From: Saccoglossus kowalevskii
Lineage: Eukaryota; Hemichordata; Enteropneusta; Harrimaniidae
Assembly (NCBI RefSeq): GCF_000003605.2
Contig: NW_003141308.1
Span: forward strand, 431,685-452,967
DNA: 21,283 nucleotides
Direction: 5' to 3'
Shown here: positions 1 through 8,980 of the stretch, piece after piece
Position numbering within the stretch: the stretch's first letter is position 1
Layout: each line of letters begins with the position of its first letter
Position numbers and translations under genes: made by a program
Notes under the pieces: generated by a model
Databases searched by the model: none
The model's input: only the letters and a program-made list of their open reading frames with translations
Told to the model about the DNA's origin: nothing

Positions 1-427
1 TTATTTTATTTCTTGCTCTCAAAATGTGTTGTATTCTCTGCCATCATTGTGTTTACTGTTCTACTGATTTATGTAGCCATGGTGATTGAAACAGTAGACG
101 AGATGACAGGAGAAAATTGAAATTATTTGAGGGAGAAAAACACATCTCCAATTGTTGCTGTCTTGTTCTCAAGAAGATCTGAGGTCTATTAATTGTTGTA
201 GATCTAGGATAATATTTTTTTAGCTCATCTACAATAGTATGGCCAGTTTTATGTTATTGATTTCTGACATATTGGTAATGAGACATAAAACTAGTCGTCA
301 TTCATTGTTAGAACAGAGATTAGTATAGCAGGATGTTGATTGATTTTTTGTTGTTGTTGTCATCAGAAATAAATCCCTGTTATCATGGTGAATCATTACA
401 GTGTACTTGGTAAAATCACATACTTAC
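1..427 (-). other. ACOT9 intron (partial)
   Basis: Both strands were read for the expected next ACOT9 segment (FNRIFGGFLMR-like) and it was not found. The stretch is AT-rich with no recognisable repeat. Confidence 0.6.
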
Positions 428-518
428 TTCAGGATGACAGATTATAATATTTTTCAATTTAGCATCCTCCATCCATACAGCACCATCTGGTTTCACTCTT
501 GCTTTAAAAGTAACTGAC
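428..518 (-). CDS. ACOT9: ACOT9 coding exon 9 (last exon in window)
   Basis: A 91-bp exon lies between acceptor TTTAATGCCAG and donor GTAAGT. It encodes residues 265-294, SVTFKARVKPDGAVWMEDAK to ICHPE. This is the beginning of the second hotdog domain (AVWMENSKLK...ICHPQ in vertebrates). It ends at a codon boundary; the next exon is outside the window. Confidence 0.92.
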
Positions 519-3500
519 CTGGCATTAAAAAACAAACATGCAACATGTTTCAAACACAATAAGAGAGAATTGTTCGAATTATGAGTGTTCTTAAATACCA
601 AATTGTGCATGCAATCAGTATTAAGTACTTTCCATTTTTTTTACTTGTCTCCTGATAAAATAGCAAAGAAATTACTGACACAATATCAATGCCTAAATTT
701 GTAAAGTATGAAACTACTTTAATAAATAACGTCCAACTTTTTAAAATGAATCAAAGTTAGGAAAATTTTTTTTAGTGCAAGCCAAATGTTTAATGTACGC
801 CATCAATTATTGTTATCACACCATGCACGTTTCATCAGTATTTGACAGAGTTTTCAACTTACATAGGATCTAAAGTATCCAGAAATAACCTGTGTATTAG
901 TGCAGTTTCATCAGCATTTGGGGGAGTTTTCAATAAAGATTCTTTTGATTCTCTGATTCGTCTTTTTCTGTTGTCCTCTCCTTTCATGAGTAGTTGCTTT
1001 TCTTCATCAGACTCCGCTTTCAAAGGACATACAAATGCCTTCCTGCAAAAAATTATATATACTAAATAACTTGCATATAGTCTTTCCAAGAAATGTATAT
1101 TTAATACACAAATATACATGGAATAAACTCATTATGCCTAACTTTTAAAAAATATGCCTAACTTGCAAGTGATGCCTAACTTTTCAAATATGCCTAACTT
1201 GCAAGTGATGCCCAACTTTTCAAATATGCCTAACTTGCAAGTGATGCCTAACTTTTCAAATATGCCTAACTTGCAAGTGATGCCCAACTTTTCAAATATG
1301 CCTAACTTGCAAGTGATGCCCAACTTTTCAAATATGCCTAACTTGCAAGTGATGCCTAACTTTTCAAATGTGCCTAACTTGCAAGTGATGCCTAACTTTT
1401 CAAATATGCCAAACTTGCGAGTGATGCCTAACTTTTGAAATACTGGTATGTTCAATTTACAAGTGATGCCTAACTTTTAAAATATGCCAAACTTGCAAGT
1501 GATGCCTAACTTTTAAAATATGCCTAACTTACAAATGACGCCTAACTTTTAAAATATGTCTAAATGGCAAGTGACTCCTAATTTTTAGGAAGTGCCAAAC
1601 AAGGTATGCCTAACTTGTAAAATATACCTGATTTGCAAGTGATGCCTAACTTTTAAGATTTGCATAACTTGTATTTATGCCTAACATTAAGTCATTTTCC
1701 TTGCCATGTCCATGCTTGTATTATAGATGTCTGATATACATGTATGACCTGATGTGTGATGTTTAAACTTGTTTAGTCCAGGCATGTATGAGATATTGCC
1801 TTGTGGAACTGCCTTCATTTACACAAGATGACCATTAGTTAGCCATTTTGATTTTATGGTCACAAAAATGCATGCGAGTTTTTTCGATATGATATCTGAT
1901 TTTTGTGTGCAGTTTGAACTTAATATCGGTCCAAGCATGTGGGAGATATTACTGGATACATATGAACAGACACATGGATGCACAGATGCATAAGCCCTTG
2001 TTTTCCGACTGCTTCAAAACCGGTACTAACAAGCCATGCATGACACAGACCCCGTTAGTTATCAAATCTAAGTTTTATAGTCTTGTTTAAAGTAATATAG
2101 TATGAGTACTTGGCCATATTGATATTGTTCTGGAACAGCATTAATTAAAACAAAATAGCCACAGGTCGGCCATCTTGAATCAAATTGTCAAACCAGTACA
2201 TTTGTATATCTATGATATGATGTATAATGAATATATAAAATCTGAACATCAGTCAAAGCATATCAGAGATATGGCTCTAGAACTGCATTGATTAAAACAA
2301 AATGCCCATTTTGCAACAATTCTGATAAACAAAATGGCCTAGATCAGTTTCCCATAATGTCAAATGTATGTACCAATAAAATCCATCTATTAATGACCGA
2401 GATCCGGTTCCAGAATGCCAAAAATGCTTGATTTTTGATGATATTTTAGCACACACACACAGGTCAACCCATAAGCCCCCATTTTTGGACTGCATTCAAA
2501 AAGGGACTAAAATATGCACAACTTAAAAAACATACATACCTAACTAGCTAGCTCGTCATGCCTACCTTTTTTCCCTGATAGATTACATTGCAACTTGCAA
2601 TAAGGGAATTCCCAACATGCACAGCTGACTAAGTATGTATATACCATCTATCTCTGGGGTCTCCGAACAAAAAAGTACTACAATCTAAATCATTCGTAAA
2701 AATCTAAATCTAATAAATTGCTTTTTCACAGCAACAAAAAATATATAAAGTTTTGTTGCAAATAATAATTTATTAAGTTAGCAAATGTCAGCACATGTAT
2801 TACCTCTGATTCATGGGGTCTCGGGATACCATCATGAAACTAGCATCCATCACCTGTTTCCAATTACCATCATCCTGTATCTTGAGCAATAAAACGATAG
2901 AAGGAAGTGTCACAACATTATACTATCTGCATGGGAGAATTTGCACAGCTTACATAAATCAGAAATAGATCTTGTAAACGAATAAAATTGAAATAATAAT
3001 AATATTTTGTAAGTCAACGCTCTTACTTGCTCCATGTGCATTTTGACTTCCATTGAAGTAGCACCAACCCAAGTGACATTGCCCTTCAATATAATGTCTT
3101 TATCGGATAAAATGGTTCTCACTTGTAAATCTGAACAAAGTATAAACAGAAGAAATAACAACTAGAAATGAGAAAGACTGACAAAATCCAACCATTGTAA
3201 CCATGCCCCATCAGTTGCCTGCCAGGGTTTGTAGCTAATTTTTAAGCTCTCATTCTTTTAATGAGTCGTGGTGACCAGATAGGCTAAAGTAGGAAACCGA
3301 CTATAGGACTTACAATACTAATTATTTGCTGTTCTCATCAATATGAAAATGCTTTAATTTCATCAATAATACACGTATAACTGACAATTATTGTTTCTTT
3401 GCTTCAAGAATCCACCCTAATTATTAAATTGTTGAACCATATCATAATTTTATTCAAATGGTTTATTTATCTATGTAGAACAAAAAAAAAATGTTATCAT

Positions 3501-6500
3501 ATCATGCATTTAAGATTTTTGTTCTTTCCAATAGACGAATTGAAAATGAAATTGCAAAAAGAAATAATAAGGTCAACTCACATTTTGAAAAATCGAAGAA
3601 AGCTGAAAACTGAGGTTGAGTTATTAAATACTGTATTTGTACACCAGATCATTTTTGTTTCTGTATTTCCTTTGGTAAGTTTGTTTCCTGTGTATGTAAT
3701 TACTTTATTCGTAAAATAAAAAAAAATTACTATTTAAAAATAAAAAAATTAGAAAAAAAATGTTGAATGAAATCACTAATATAATGTTTTACATTAAAAA
3801 AAAACAAAAAACATTTTCTCCATGAAAATTTTACATTAATTATATTATTTTCATATATAATACAGAGATAGTATTTATGCAATTATACACACCAATTCTA
3901 TCCACCAGAGCTGTCACTATAACTATTGGGGGGTTCTTCCATTCTTCAATTTTATTATGTTGATAGCAAATCCATACTATAATTAAAAAAAAAATCAATA
4001 AAGTTTTATTAAAGTAAAAAAAAAAATCACAGAATTATAATACAAATTGACAAAATCCTGAAAACCTCACCGGCAAATGTATCCAGATTTTCAAGGATCC
4101 TTCCGAACCTGACTATATTGTGTATTGTCATGTACTTTTCTCTTAATTTAACGTCCGACCCAAGTGGTATAATGGCTTCCTGGTAGCTGTCCTTCATCGA
4201 TCTAATCGGTAGCTCATCCTGAGATTCTGCAGGTTTTAACGATGCAAATCTATCAACACCTTTGCTGTTAGACGAATAAATGCATAAATTATTGACAACT
4301 GGTGAGTGAATATGATTTATATAGTGAGACAGATCACAGTTGAAGACTGTGGCCACATGTGATCCCTGATCAATCAGAATTTTATGGTTGCCAGAGGATC
4401 TGCTCCCCAGGGTAAGGGGGCGCATGGCCATGGCATGAGGGCGCTGCGCATTTACAAAAAATCCCTGCAGTACTGGTCGTGTGTATCTTAGCAACAAAAC
4501 GGTATGTGACAGAGCTCCACTCCCAAGAACTATTCATGAGACATTCATTGACACAGTACTGCCGATTCAGTAGACATTTGGCTACAATTTTGTTTTAGTT
4601 GCATGGCTGTACCTTCATTTTTTCTGTTCTTGTCATAGTATCAAAATTTTTGTTTTGCATTTGTTATAGAGTTATATACACATATTCCAACATTAGAATC
4701 CTTCAAACAATTCACCACCAAAATTCAATGGGTTCTCCCTTGGGTGAAGGCACACCTCTGTGGACAGAGCAGTCCATCTTTAACTTTTCCAGTAATTTTG
4801 TTAACAGACGAAGCAATGCTACATAAAATGTAACCGTCTTGGCAAAAGTACAAAATAATGTAGACCATGAACAGCATCTACCACAAGTACATTTGTGACA
4901 TTATACAGCGTATCTTACCTCCAGGGCTCTTTTCTTCCAACACGTTCTGAGAGACGTTGTCTTACTGCAGGAATAATTAAGATAAACATTTATCCTAAAA
5001 CTATGAAGCAATATCCATCCATCAATCAGTGATGATTTGAAAATTACATTAAAATGCTGTGATTCATGATATATGGATATATATTTCTGAAAATTCATAT
5101 AACCGCTCGGCCATGTTGAATCCTATCTGGAGTATAAATTGATGTGTATCAAGGTCCCATAATATCCAATGTACACCCAAGATCTAGTTCCGGAATGCCA
5201 GAAATGCTGGATTTCGATGATTTTTAGCACATTTTGAATGATTTTCATTTCAAACCAATATATCTGTATATCTATGTCATGATGTATAATGAATATATAA
5301 AATTTGAACATGTCATGTCATGTCATGATATGGCACTAGAACAGCATTCATTTAAAAAAAATGGCCACCAGTCAGTCATTTTGAATCCAATCGGAAAAAC
5401 AAAATGATGTGCATCCTATAATGTCCAATGTATGAACCAAGTTTGAACAAAATCCAACTGTAAACAGCCAAGATCCGATTCCGGAATGCCAGAAATGCTT
5501 GATTTTGATGATTTTTCACCACAAAAATGGACACCGTTCGGCTATCTTCAATCAGATCATGAAACAAATTGATGTGCACATGTATAATATTATTTATGTG
5601 TGAAGTTTGAATATAATCGGTCCAGGCATGTCTGAGATATAGACACTCACACAAAGATCAATCCATAAGTACCTATTTTCGAACACGTTCGAATGGGGAC
5701 TACCGGTAATTATTTCATTTCAAATATTACATAATTTACAGATTATACTGTCAATATAACAAACCCATTGTCTTTATTTTTATAAATATTTAAAAATAAC
5801 AACATAAATCTAATCTGACAATCAATGGATATAATGTCAATAAAAATTTGCCAATGTTATTCCACTGGCCAATAGAAACGTCTTGTTTTAAGTTTGAATG
5901 GTGAAATTTATAAATATTAAAAAAAAATCAAATAATCATGGGGTTGTTGTGTCGGCAATGTTTGAATAATTGATAGCGCATCTACCATCTCAGTGAAACG
6001 TTTTTTTTTTGTAGTCTATTTTTATGACAATGATAGCCACCAATCAGCCGTGTTGTAGTGTGAAAAGTTGTGTATCAATTGAACAAAATCTTATCAAATT
6101 TGATAGGGTGATATTTCCTCTGTGTACCATCAACGTTTGTAAGTCAATCAGATGTAAAGTGAACACATGATATGAATCTCCAGCGATGTACAAGTTATCT
6201 GGTACATACATACCATCGATTATAGTCGGCATGCCAACAGTACTACTCATATACTTGTATATATGCCTGCCACCATACTGTATCTCTGTAAATCTTAGTA
6301 AACACCTGAAAAAATAAAACACATAATTACAACTATCCATGTGTTAAACAAGGAGTACAGTAAAAGACAGAAATTAAAGTGTACTTTAATTCATAAACAT
6401 ATTTATAACAATTTGTAATTACCGATCATCAGCTTTCTTTCGAATTCAAATATTTAACAGTGATTGGCTCAAGAGCTGAACATTGTTTACAGCGTGGCGG

Positions 6501-8259
6501 TCGTCGTGCCGCGTCCTGTTCGATATGGGACTCATAGCGAAATACACAACGCGTGTAAAATACATTGTTTATTTACATGAAATTCGAACATGCACTGCGC
6601 GACGACCACCGCGCTTTATGCTCATTATGCATGCACAAGTCTTCAAGTGACATAGCAACTATGACCGCCCACTTTATCAAAATAAATGGCTTGCCGATTG
6701 GTTGATGTTGAGCTGATAACTTGATGATGTCGCTGTATCATTTCTGGATTGGTCAATTTTATTTATAAAAAATTTATATTTAAAAAATGTTTATAATATC
6801 TCCACTGTCAGCTGCGTTGCTTGTTATATTTTTCAATCCATGAACCCATTGAACCAAAGTTGTCTATATATTAACCAAATGAATGAACACATGGTGATGA
6901 GTCATGGAAAATACTGTTCAGGTGCATGGCTATTTGCATGCCTGGAGCGTTAAATAATAATAACCCCAGATTTCTGCACCATATATCAATATTGGTTTGA
7001 TATTGGTATTAAATAACTTGATAAAGATGTTGATATCTGCGTTAAATAATAATGCTTTGTTAAGCGCAAACAGAGCTTAGATGCTTTTTCGGATAATGTT
7101 TGTTTTGCTTTTTCAAAATTTCCTGATGCTGTCATCAATATTTCAAGGTAGGTGTAGCTTGTAACGCAATTAATGTTTTTATTGCCATAGTTCCACGTGT
7201 CTGATGTTTTCAGTGATCTTTTACTAAATATCATGACTTTTGTTTTAGACAAATTGATTTCTAGTTTCCATTTATTACAGTATGTGTGTAGTATGTTGAT
7301 TTCATTTTGTAATCCAGATGGTGTAAATCCCAAGTAATGTACCTCTGGTGAAATATATTGAAAACATCGTTTTTTAACACTTTTTAGTCACATTGACCAT
7401 GGGAGGGGGGCATGAACGACAAAGTGCTTTTCCAGAGGGATATCTGTTTTTCTTTCTTCCTGGGGGATAATTTTCCCTCTGCCCATCAGTGGTAGGGGTG
7501 TGGATAAAAATTGGAATGACCCTTTAGGTTCATCAGTACTTTGTAATTAGAGGGGAGGCAAGGGGGGTAGCTGGTACGGTTTTACGGGAAATAAAAAGGG
7601 CTTTTCACAATTTACGAAGAAAAAAAAGACGTTTTTACAGTGTTAACAAATGGAACATTGAATGGTCCGAAGAGCTCTCCGACTCAAATTCTCCACCATT
7701 GCTGCGCTGTGTGAAGAGACGCATGCGCATATTACCCTCGTAATGCTCTTCATTCGGTTAGAGGGCCTTTTACGTCTTGACATTCAATTTTGTAGTGAAT
7801 TGTGTCATCTAGTCGTTTTACAGTTTCTAAATTGTAATTTCCCTGGATTATTCTTTACGATTTTTTTATTTGGATTTGAATTTTTGTCTGTACGAGAAAA
7901 ATGACACATTTTTACAGTGTACGAAAAGAATATTTGATTGATTACGTTGTACGTCTAGCCTGTGATTACAGAATTACGGAATTTATTTTTTCTATTTACG
8001 TTGTACGAACAAAAAAATATTGCAATTACGTTGAACGAAAATAACCCTTGCCCCCCCCCTCTAATTAATATGCACAGACATAATAATCGAATGGTTCGTT
8101 TTTGTGATAACACCATAATGCACCCTTACCGCGAGTACATCAAACTGAGAACGAACATCAACAAATTACAGAACTTATAAGATTAGCTATGTACCTATAA
8201 GTTATACACTGTAGTCACGTCACTTGACTTTTTACTTACCTTTTCAAAATCGTCGCCAT
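428..8259 (-). CDS. ACOT9: Acyl-CoA thioesterase 9-like, mitochondrial (5' part, 9 coding exons)
   Basis: ACOT9-family enzymes hydrolyse acyl-CoA to free fatty acid and CoA in mitochondria, using two hotdog-fold domains. Coding segments, in transcription order, are 8259-8240, 6305-6214, 4964-4919, 4264-4071, 3976-3893, 3130-3027, 2874-2804, 1042-863 and 518-428. All junctions are GT-AG and all phases agree, giving 882 nt or exactly 294 codons. The product starts MATILKRCLLRF, basic and without acidic residues as in a matrix presequence. Segments recognisable from vertebrate ACOT9 include MKDSYQEAIIPLG, NIVRFGRILENLD, VTWVGATSMEVKM, ESLLKTPPNADE and AVWMEDAKLK. The family is usually ~400-440 residues, so the second hotdog domain is mostly off the left edge. 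Family assignment is by remembered similarity. The least certain part is the extreme N terminus, exons 1 and 2. Confidence 0.88.
519..862 (-). other. ACOT9 intron 8
   Basis: AT-rich intron of 344 bp between two well-supported exons. Only T-rich and A-rich runs are seen. Confidence 0.8.
863..1042 (-). CDS. ACOT9: ACOT9 coding exon 8
   Basis: A 180-bp exon follows acceptor ATTTTTTGCAG and precedes donor GTAAGT. It encodes residues 205-263, KAFVCPLKAESDEEK through FLDTLDP. This is the linker between the two hotdog domains; ESLLKTPPNADE matches SLLKMAPSAEE in vertebrate ACOT9. It leaves in phase 2, with Met264 split AT|G. Confidence 0.93.
1134..1690. repeat. 36-bp minisatellite (two 18-bp halves)
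   Basis: The unit is ATGCCTAACTTGCAAGTG followed by ATGCCTAACTTTTCAAAT. About 8.5 nearly identical 36-bp copies run from 1134 to 1440, then decayed copies continue to about 1690. Both halves begin ATGCCTAACTT, so the unit is itself a duplicated 18-mer. As 36 is a multiple of 3 and no frame gains a stop, long ORFs appear on both strands; these are by-products of the repeat. It lies in ACOT9 intron 7. Confidence 0.95.
1770..2045. repeat. Interspersed repeat family, copy 1 (decayed)
   Basis: It carries family landmarks: GGTCCAAGCATG...GAGATAT, TTAGCCATTTTGATTTTATG, and an end module with ACACATGGATGCACAGATGC, CATAAGCCC, a TTTTCCGACTGC block and a final GGTACTAAC. The same modules in the same order recur at 2100-2513, 5100-5700 and 10600-11145. 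No coding capacity is seen. Confidence 0.7.
2100..2513. repeat. Interspersed repeat family, copy 2
   Basis: It contains GGTCGGCCATCTTGAATCA, TATGATATGATGTATAATGA, GAGATATGGCTCTAGAACTG, CGAGATCCGGTTCCAGAATG and ATGCTTGATTTTTGATGATA. It ends with ACACACACAGGTCAACCCAT, AAGCCCCCATTTTTGGACTG and GGGACTAAAA. Its landmarks match copy 3 closely. It is in ACOT9 intron 7, and the rest of that intron to 2803 shows no other feature. Confidence 0.8.
2804..2874 (-). CDS. ACOT9: ACOT9 coding exon 7
   Basis: A 71-bp exon lies between acceptor AAGATACAG and donor GTAATA. It encodes residues 181-203, DDGNWKQVMDASFMMVSRDP then MNQ, matching the VLDATFVMVARD segment of ACOT9. It leaves in phase 2, with Arg204 split AG|G. 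Confidence 0.9.
3027..3130 (-). CDS. ACOT9: ACOT9 coding exon 6
   Basis: A 104-bp exon lies between acceptor CTTTGTTCAG and donor GTAAGA. It encodes residues 147-180, LQVRTILSDKDIIL through MEVKMHMEQ. VTWVGATSMEVKM is the conserved first-hotdog segment of ACOT9. It ends at a codon boundary. Confidence 0.93.
3131..3892 (-). other. ACOT9 intron 5, AT-rich, no feature
   Basis: Very AT-rich, with A runs around 3480, 3720 and 3770. The 106-codon plus-strand ORF at 3399-3719 has low-complexity composition and no recognisable domain, and is read as chance. Confidence 0.7.
3893..3976 (-). CDS. ACOT9: ACOT9 coding exon 5
   Basis: An 84-bp exon follows a T-rich tract ending TTATAG and precedes donor GTGTGT. 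It encodes residues 119-145, WICYQHNKIEEWK through VTALVDRI. This matches the ICYxHNKI...IVTALVDKI segment of ACOT9. It enters at phase 1 and leaves at phase 1. Confidence 0.9.
4071..4264 (-). CDS. ACOT9: ACOT9 coding exon 4 (start of first hotdog domain)
   Basis: The exon follows acceptor TTATTCGTCTAACAG and ends before donor GTGAGG. It encodes residues 54-117, including MKDSYQEAIIPLGSDVKLRE and VRFGRILENLDTFA. These are the most diagnostic ACOT9 segments in the window. The reading frame stays open for 271 bp upstream of the acceptor, but exon 3 joins here in phase, so that extension is treated as intron. Confidence 0.93.
4265..4918 (-). other. ACOT9 intron 3, with an open frame next to exon 4
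   Basis: The exon 4 frame stays open from 4265 up to 4533, with an in-frame ATG at 4431 (MAMRPLTLGSRSS). The in-phase join of exons 3 and 4 argues that this is intron. It could still be an alternative first exon. The rest of the stretch shows nothing. Confidence 0.5.
4919..4964 (-). CDS. ACOT9: ACOT9 coding exon 3 (46 bp)
   Basis: A small exon lies between acceptor TTCCTGCAG and donor GTAAGA. It encodes RQRLSERVGRKEPW, residues 39-52, and ends AG in phase 2. The next exon supplies C, giving Ser53. The segment aligns with the region just before the first hotdog domain in vertebrate ACOT9. Confidence 0.85.
5100..5700. repeat. Interspersed repeat family, copy 3 (longest)
   Basis: Two modules alternate. 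One has GCTCGGCCATGTTGAATC, then ATAATATCCAATGTACA, then TTCCGGAATGCCAGAAATGC and GATGATTTTTAGCACA. The other has ATATCTATGTCATGATGTAT and ATATGGCACTAGAACAGCAT. The first module recurs at about 5366-5515 with ATAATGTCCAATGTATGAAC and TTCCGGAATGCCAGAAATGC. The copy ends with CACACAAAGATCAATCCATA and GAATGGGGACTAC. A TCATG-TCATG pentamer slippage is visible near 5313-5328. It lies in ACOT9 intron 2. Confidence 0.85.
5701..6213 (-). other. Rest of ACOT9 intron 2
   Basis: AT-rich. About 6030-6080 has a faint match to the repeat family (AGCCACCAATCAGCCGTGTT), too decayed to call a copy. Confidence 0.5.
6214..6305 (-). CDS. ACOT9: ACOT9 coding exon 2
   Basis: A 92-bp exon follows the pyrimidine-rich acceptor TTTATTTTTTCAG and precedes the donor GTATGT. 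It encodes about residues 8-37, CLLRFTEIQYGG through PTIID, and ends in phase 1. The joined codon G|TA gives Val, so the join reads IIDVRQRLSERVG, matching the VRxKLxExVG segment of vertebrate ACOT9. The phase match on both sides is the main support. Confidence 0.75.
6491..6615. repeat. GC-rich imperfect inverted repeat, ~32-bp arms
   Basis: The left arm (6491-6523, from AGCGTGGCGGTCGTCG to TGTTCGA) pairs with the right arm (6584-6615, from TCGAACATGCA to CCACCGCGCT). The mismatches are mostly C/T or G/A transitions, as expected from decay of CpG. The ~60-bp centre is AT-rich. It is in ACOT9 intron 1 and is probably a foldback element, though a regulatory island is not excluded. Confidence 0.7.
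6955..7340 (-). pseudogene. Non-LTR retrotransposon reverse transcriptase fragment
   Basis: Minus-strand translation from about 7333 shows LQNEINILHTYCNKWKLEIN followed by LSKTKVMIFSK. This is the typical block after the YxDD motif of non-LTR reverse transcriptases. It continues with a SYTYLE block (usually YxYLG) and TASGNFEKAKQTL. The frame breaks near 7030, and another frame carries LFNTNIKPILIYGAEIWG, the expected next motif (PxLxYGAEIWG). The catalytic YxDD and both ends of the ORF are absent, so this is a dead fragment inside ACOT9 intron 1. The clade (CR1- or RTE-like) cannot be fixed. Confidence 0.85.
7544..8067. mobile_element. 524-bp inverted-repeat element with internal ACGTTGTACG motifs
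   Basis: The left end TAATTAGAGGGGAGGCAAGG (7544-7563) matches the inverted right end (CCCTTGCCCCCCCCCTCTAA then TTA, 8045-8067). Inside, variants of TTACGTTGTACGA or TTTTTACAGTGTACGA recur near 7633, 7910, 7944, 7997 and 8026. No ORF with a recognisable domain is seen. It is probably a non-autonomous DNA transposon; the target duplication is unresolved. Confidence 0.6.
8240..8259 (-). CDS. ACOT9: ACOT9 coding exon 1 (initiator Met)
   Basis: ATG at 8259 sits in a good start context (AAAATGGCG). It opens MATILK and stops at AG before the consensus donor GTAAGT (8239-8234). It ends in phase 2, and AG plus the first base of the next exon gives Arg7. Met plus basic residues and no acidic ones fits a mitochondrial presequence. 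The bases just upstream resemble the core of the interspersed repeat found elsewhere in the window, so this is a good but not proven start. Confidence 0.65.
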
Positions 8260-8264
8260 TTTGA

Positions 8265-8627
8265 GTCAGATGCAGTGCAGGCAATTGTTGTCTTCTGGAT
8301 AAATATCCTGTAAATTCTTACATAAATTACGAACTGGTGTATAATTTCAGAATGTTACATAATCAGTTATGTAAATGCTGGTGGAGAGAAGAATAGGAAG
8401 ATGACCTAGTTTTACATGACACCATACTTGCACTTCCAGCGGTGCACTTCAACGGTATTGTTTTATGATTAGCGCCTCCGCATGTCATAAAATTAAACTT
8501 CGATTGTTTTACAGGACGTCGATGTTTCAGGATTTGCGCCCTCTTCAATTTATTGGTCATAAATAAAACACCGTTTGTTTTACGTTTAGAGTAGAATAAA
8601 ATATAACCTTATATGTGCCTTGTAATA
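8265..8627. other. ACOT9 upstream region
   Basis: Expected to hold the ACOT9 promoter and 5' UTR. No TATA box is convincing. A short perfect inverted repeat, TTTTATGA...TCATAAAA, lies near 8460-8493. Confidence 0.4.
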
Positions 8628-8978
8628 CCCACAGGGGCTTTACGATCTATTCGTCTCAATGCGTGGACGTCTATGGGGCCGAGCGACTATGTCCCGGTAC
8701 AGGACCTTGCCCTTGCTCAAAATAATATAAATTATGGAATTAAAACAGTTAAGTAATATCGTGCAAGCTGATCAGCCGGAAACAAGTATTAGTGATTTTT
8801 GTGGTTTTGGAGCGTGATGATTAAATTTAATAACATATGGTTGCTTTACATTACTAAACTGTTTTAATTCATATTTTCTATTATTTTGAGCAAGGGCAAG
8901 GTCCTGTACCGGGACATAGTCACTCAGCCCCTATAGACGTCCACGCATTGAGACGAATAGATCGTCAAGCCCCTGTGG
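8628..8978. mobile_element. 351-bp foldback MITE with ~120-bp terminal inverted repeats
   Basis: The left arm runs 8628-8750 and the right arm 8857-8978. Arm landmarks present on both sides in opposite orientation are CACAGGGGCTT, ACGATCTATTCGTCTCAATG, CGTGGACGTCTAT, ATGTCCCGGTACAGGACCTT, GCCCTTGCTCAAAATAATA and AATTAAAACAGTT. The arms are nearly identical, which suggests recent origin. A TA dinucleotide flanks each end (8626-8627 and 8979-8980), as in Tc1/mariner-type targets. The ~105-bp centre has no coding capacity. It begins about 370 bp upstream of the ACOT9 start codon. Confidence 0.9.
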
Positions 8979-8980
8979 TA

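Noticed and set aside
1138-1455. 105-codon minus and 94-codon plus ORFs of repeating LGITCK / MPNLQV peptides
   Set aside because: Both are translations of the 36-bp minisatellite within an ACOT9 intron; overlap on both strands and repeat homogeneity argue against a gene.
3399-3719. 106-codon plus ORF
   Set aside because: AT-rich low-complexity composition inside an ACOT9 intron, no domain and no splice context.
4027-4497. 156-codon minus ORF as a single ACOT9 first exon
   Set aside because: It runs through a donor at 4070 and a strong acceptor at 4265. Exons 1-3 upstream join to 4264 in phase and supply the expected N-terminal sequence. Kept only as a possible alternative exon.
8240-8259. 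A MIPEP octapeptide cleavage motif in the ACOT9 presequence, linking the two genes
   Set aside because: The R-x-hydrophobic-x-x-(S/T/G) spacing was not met at any Arg in the first 40 residues.
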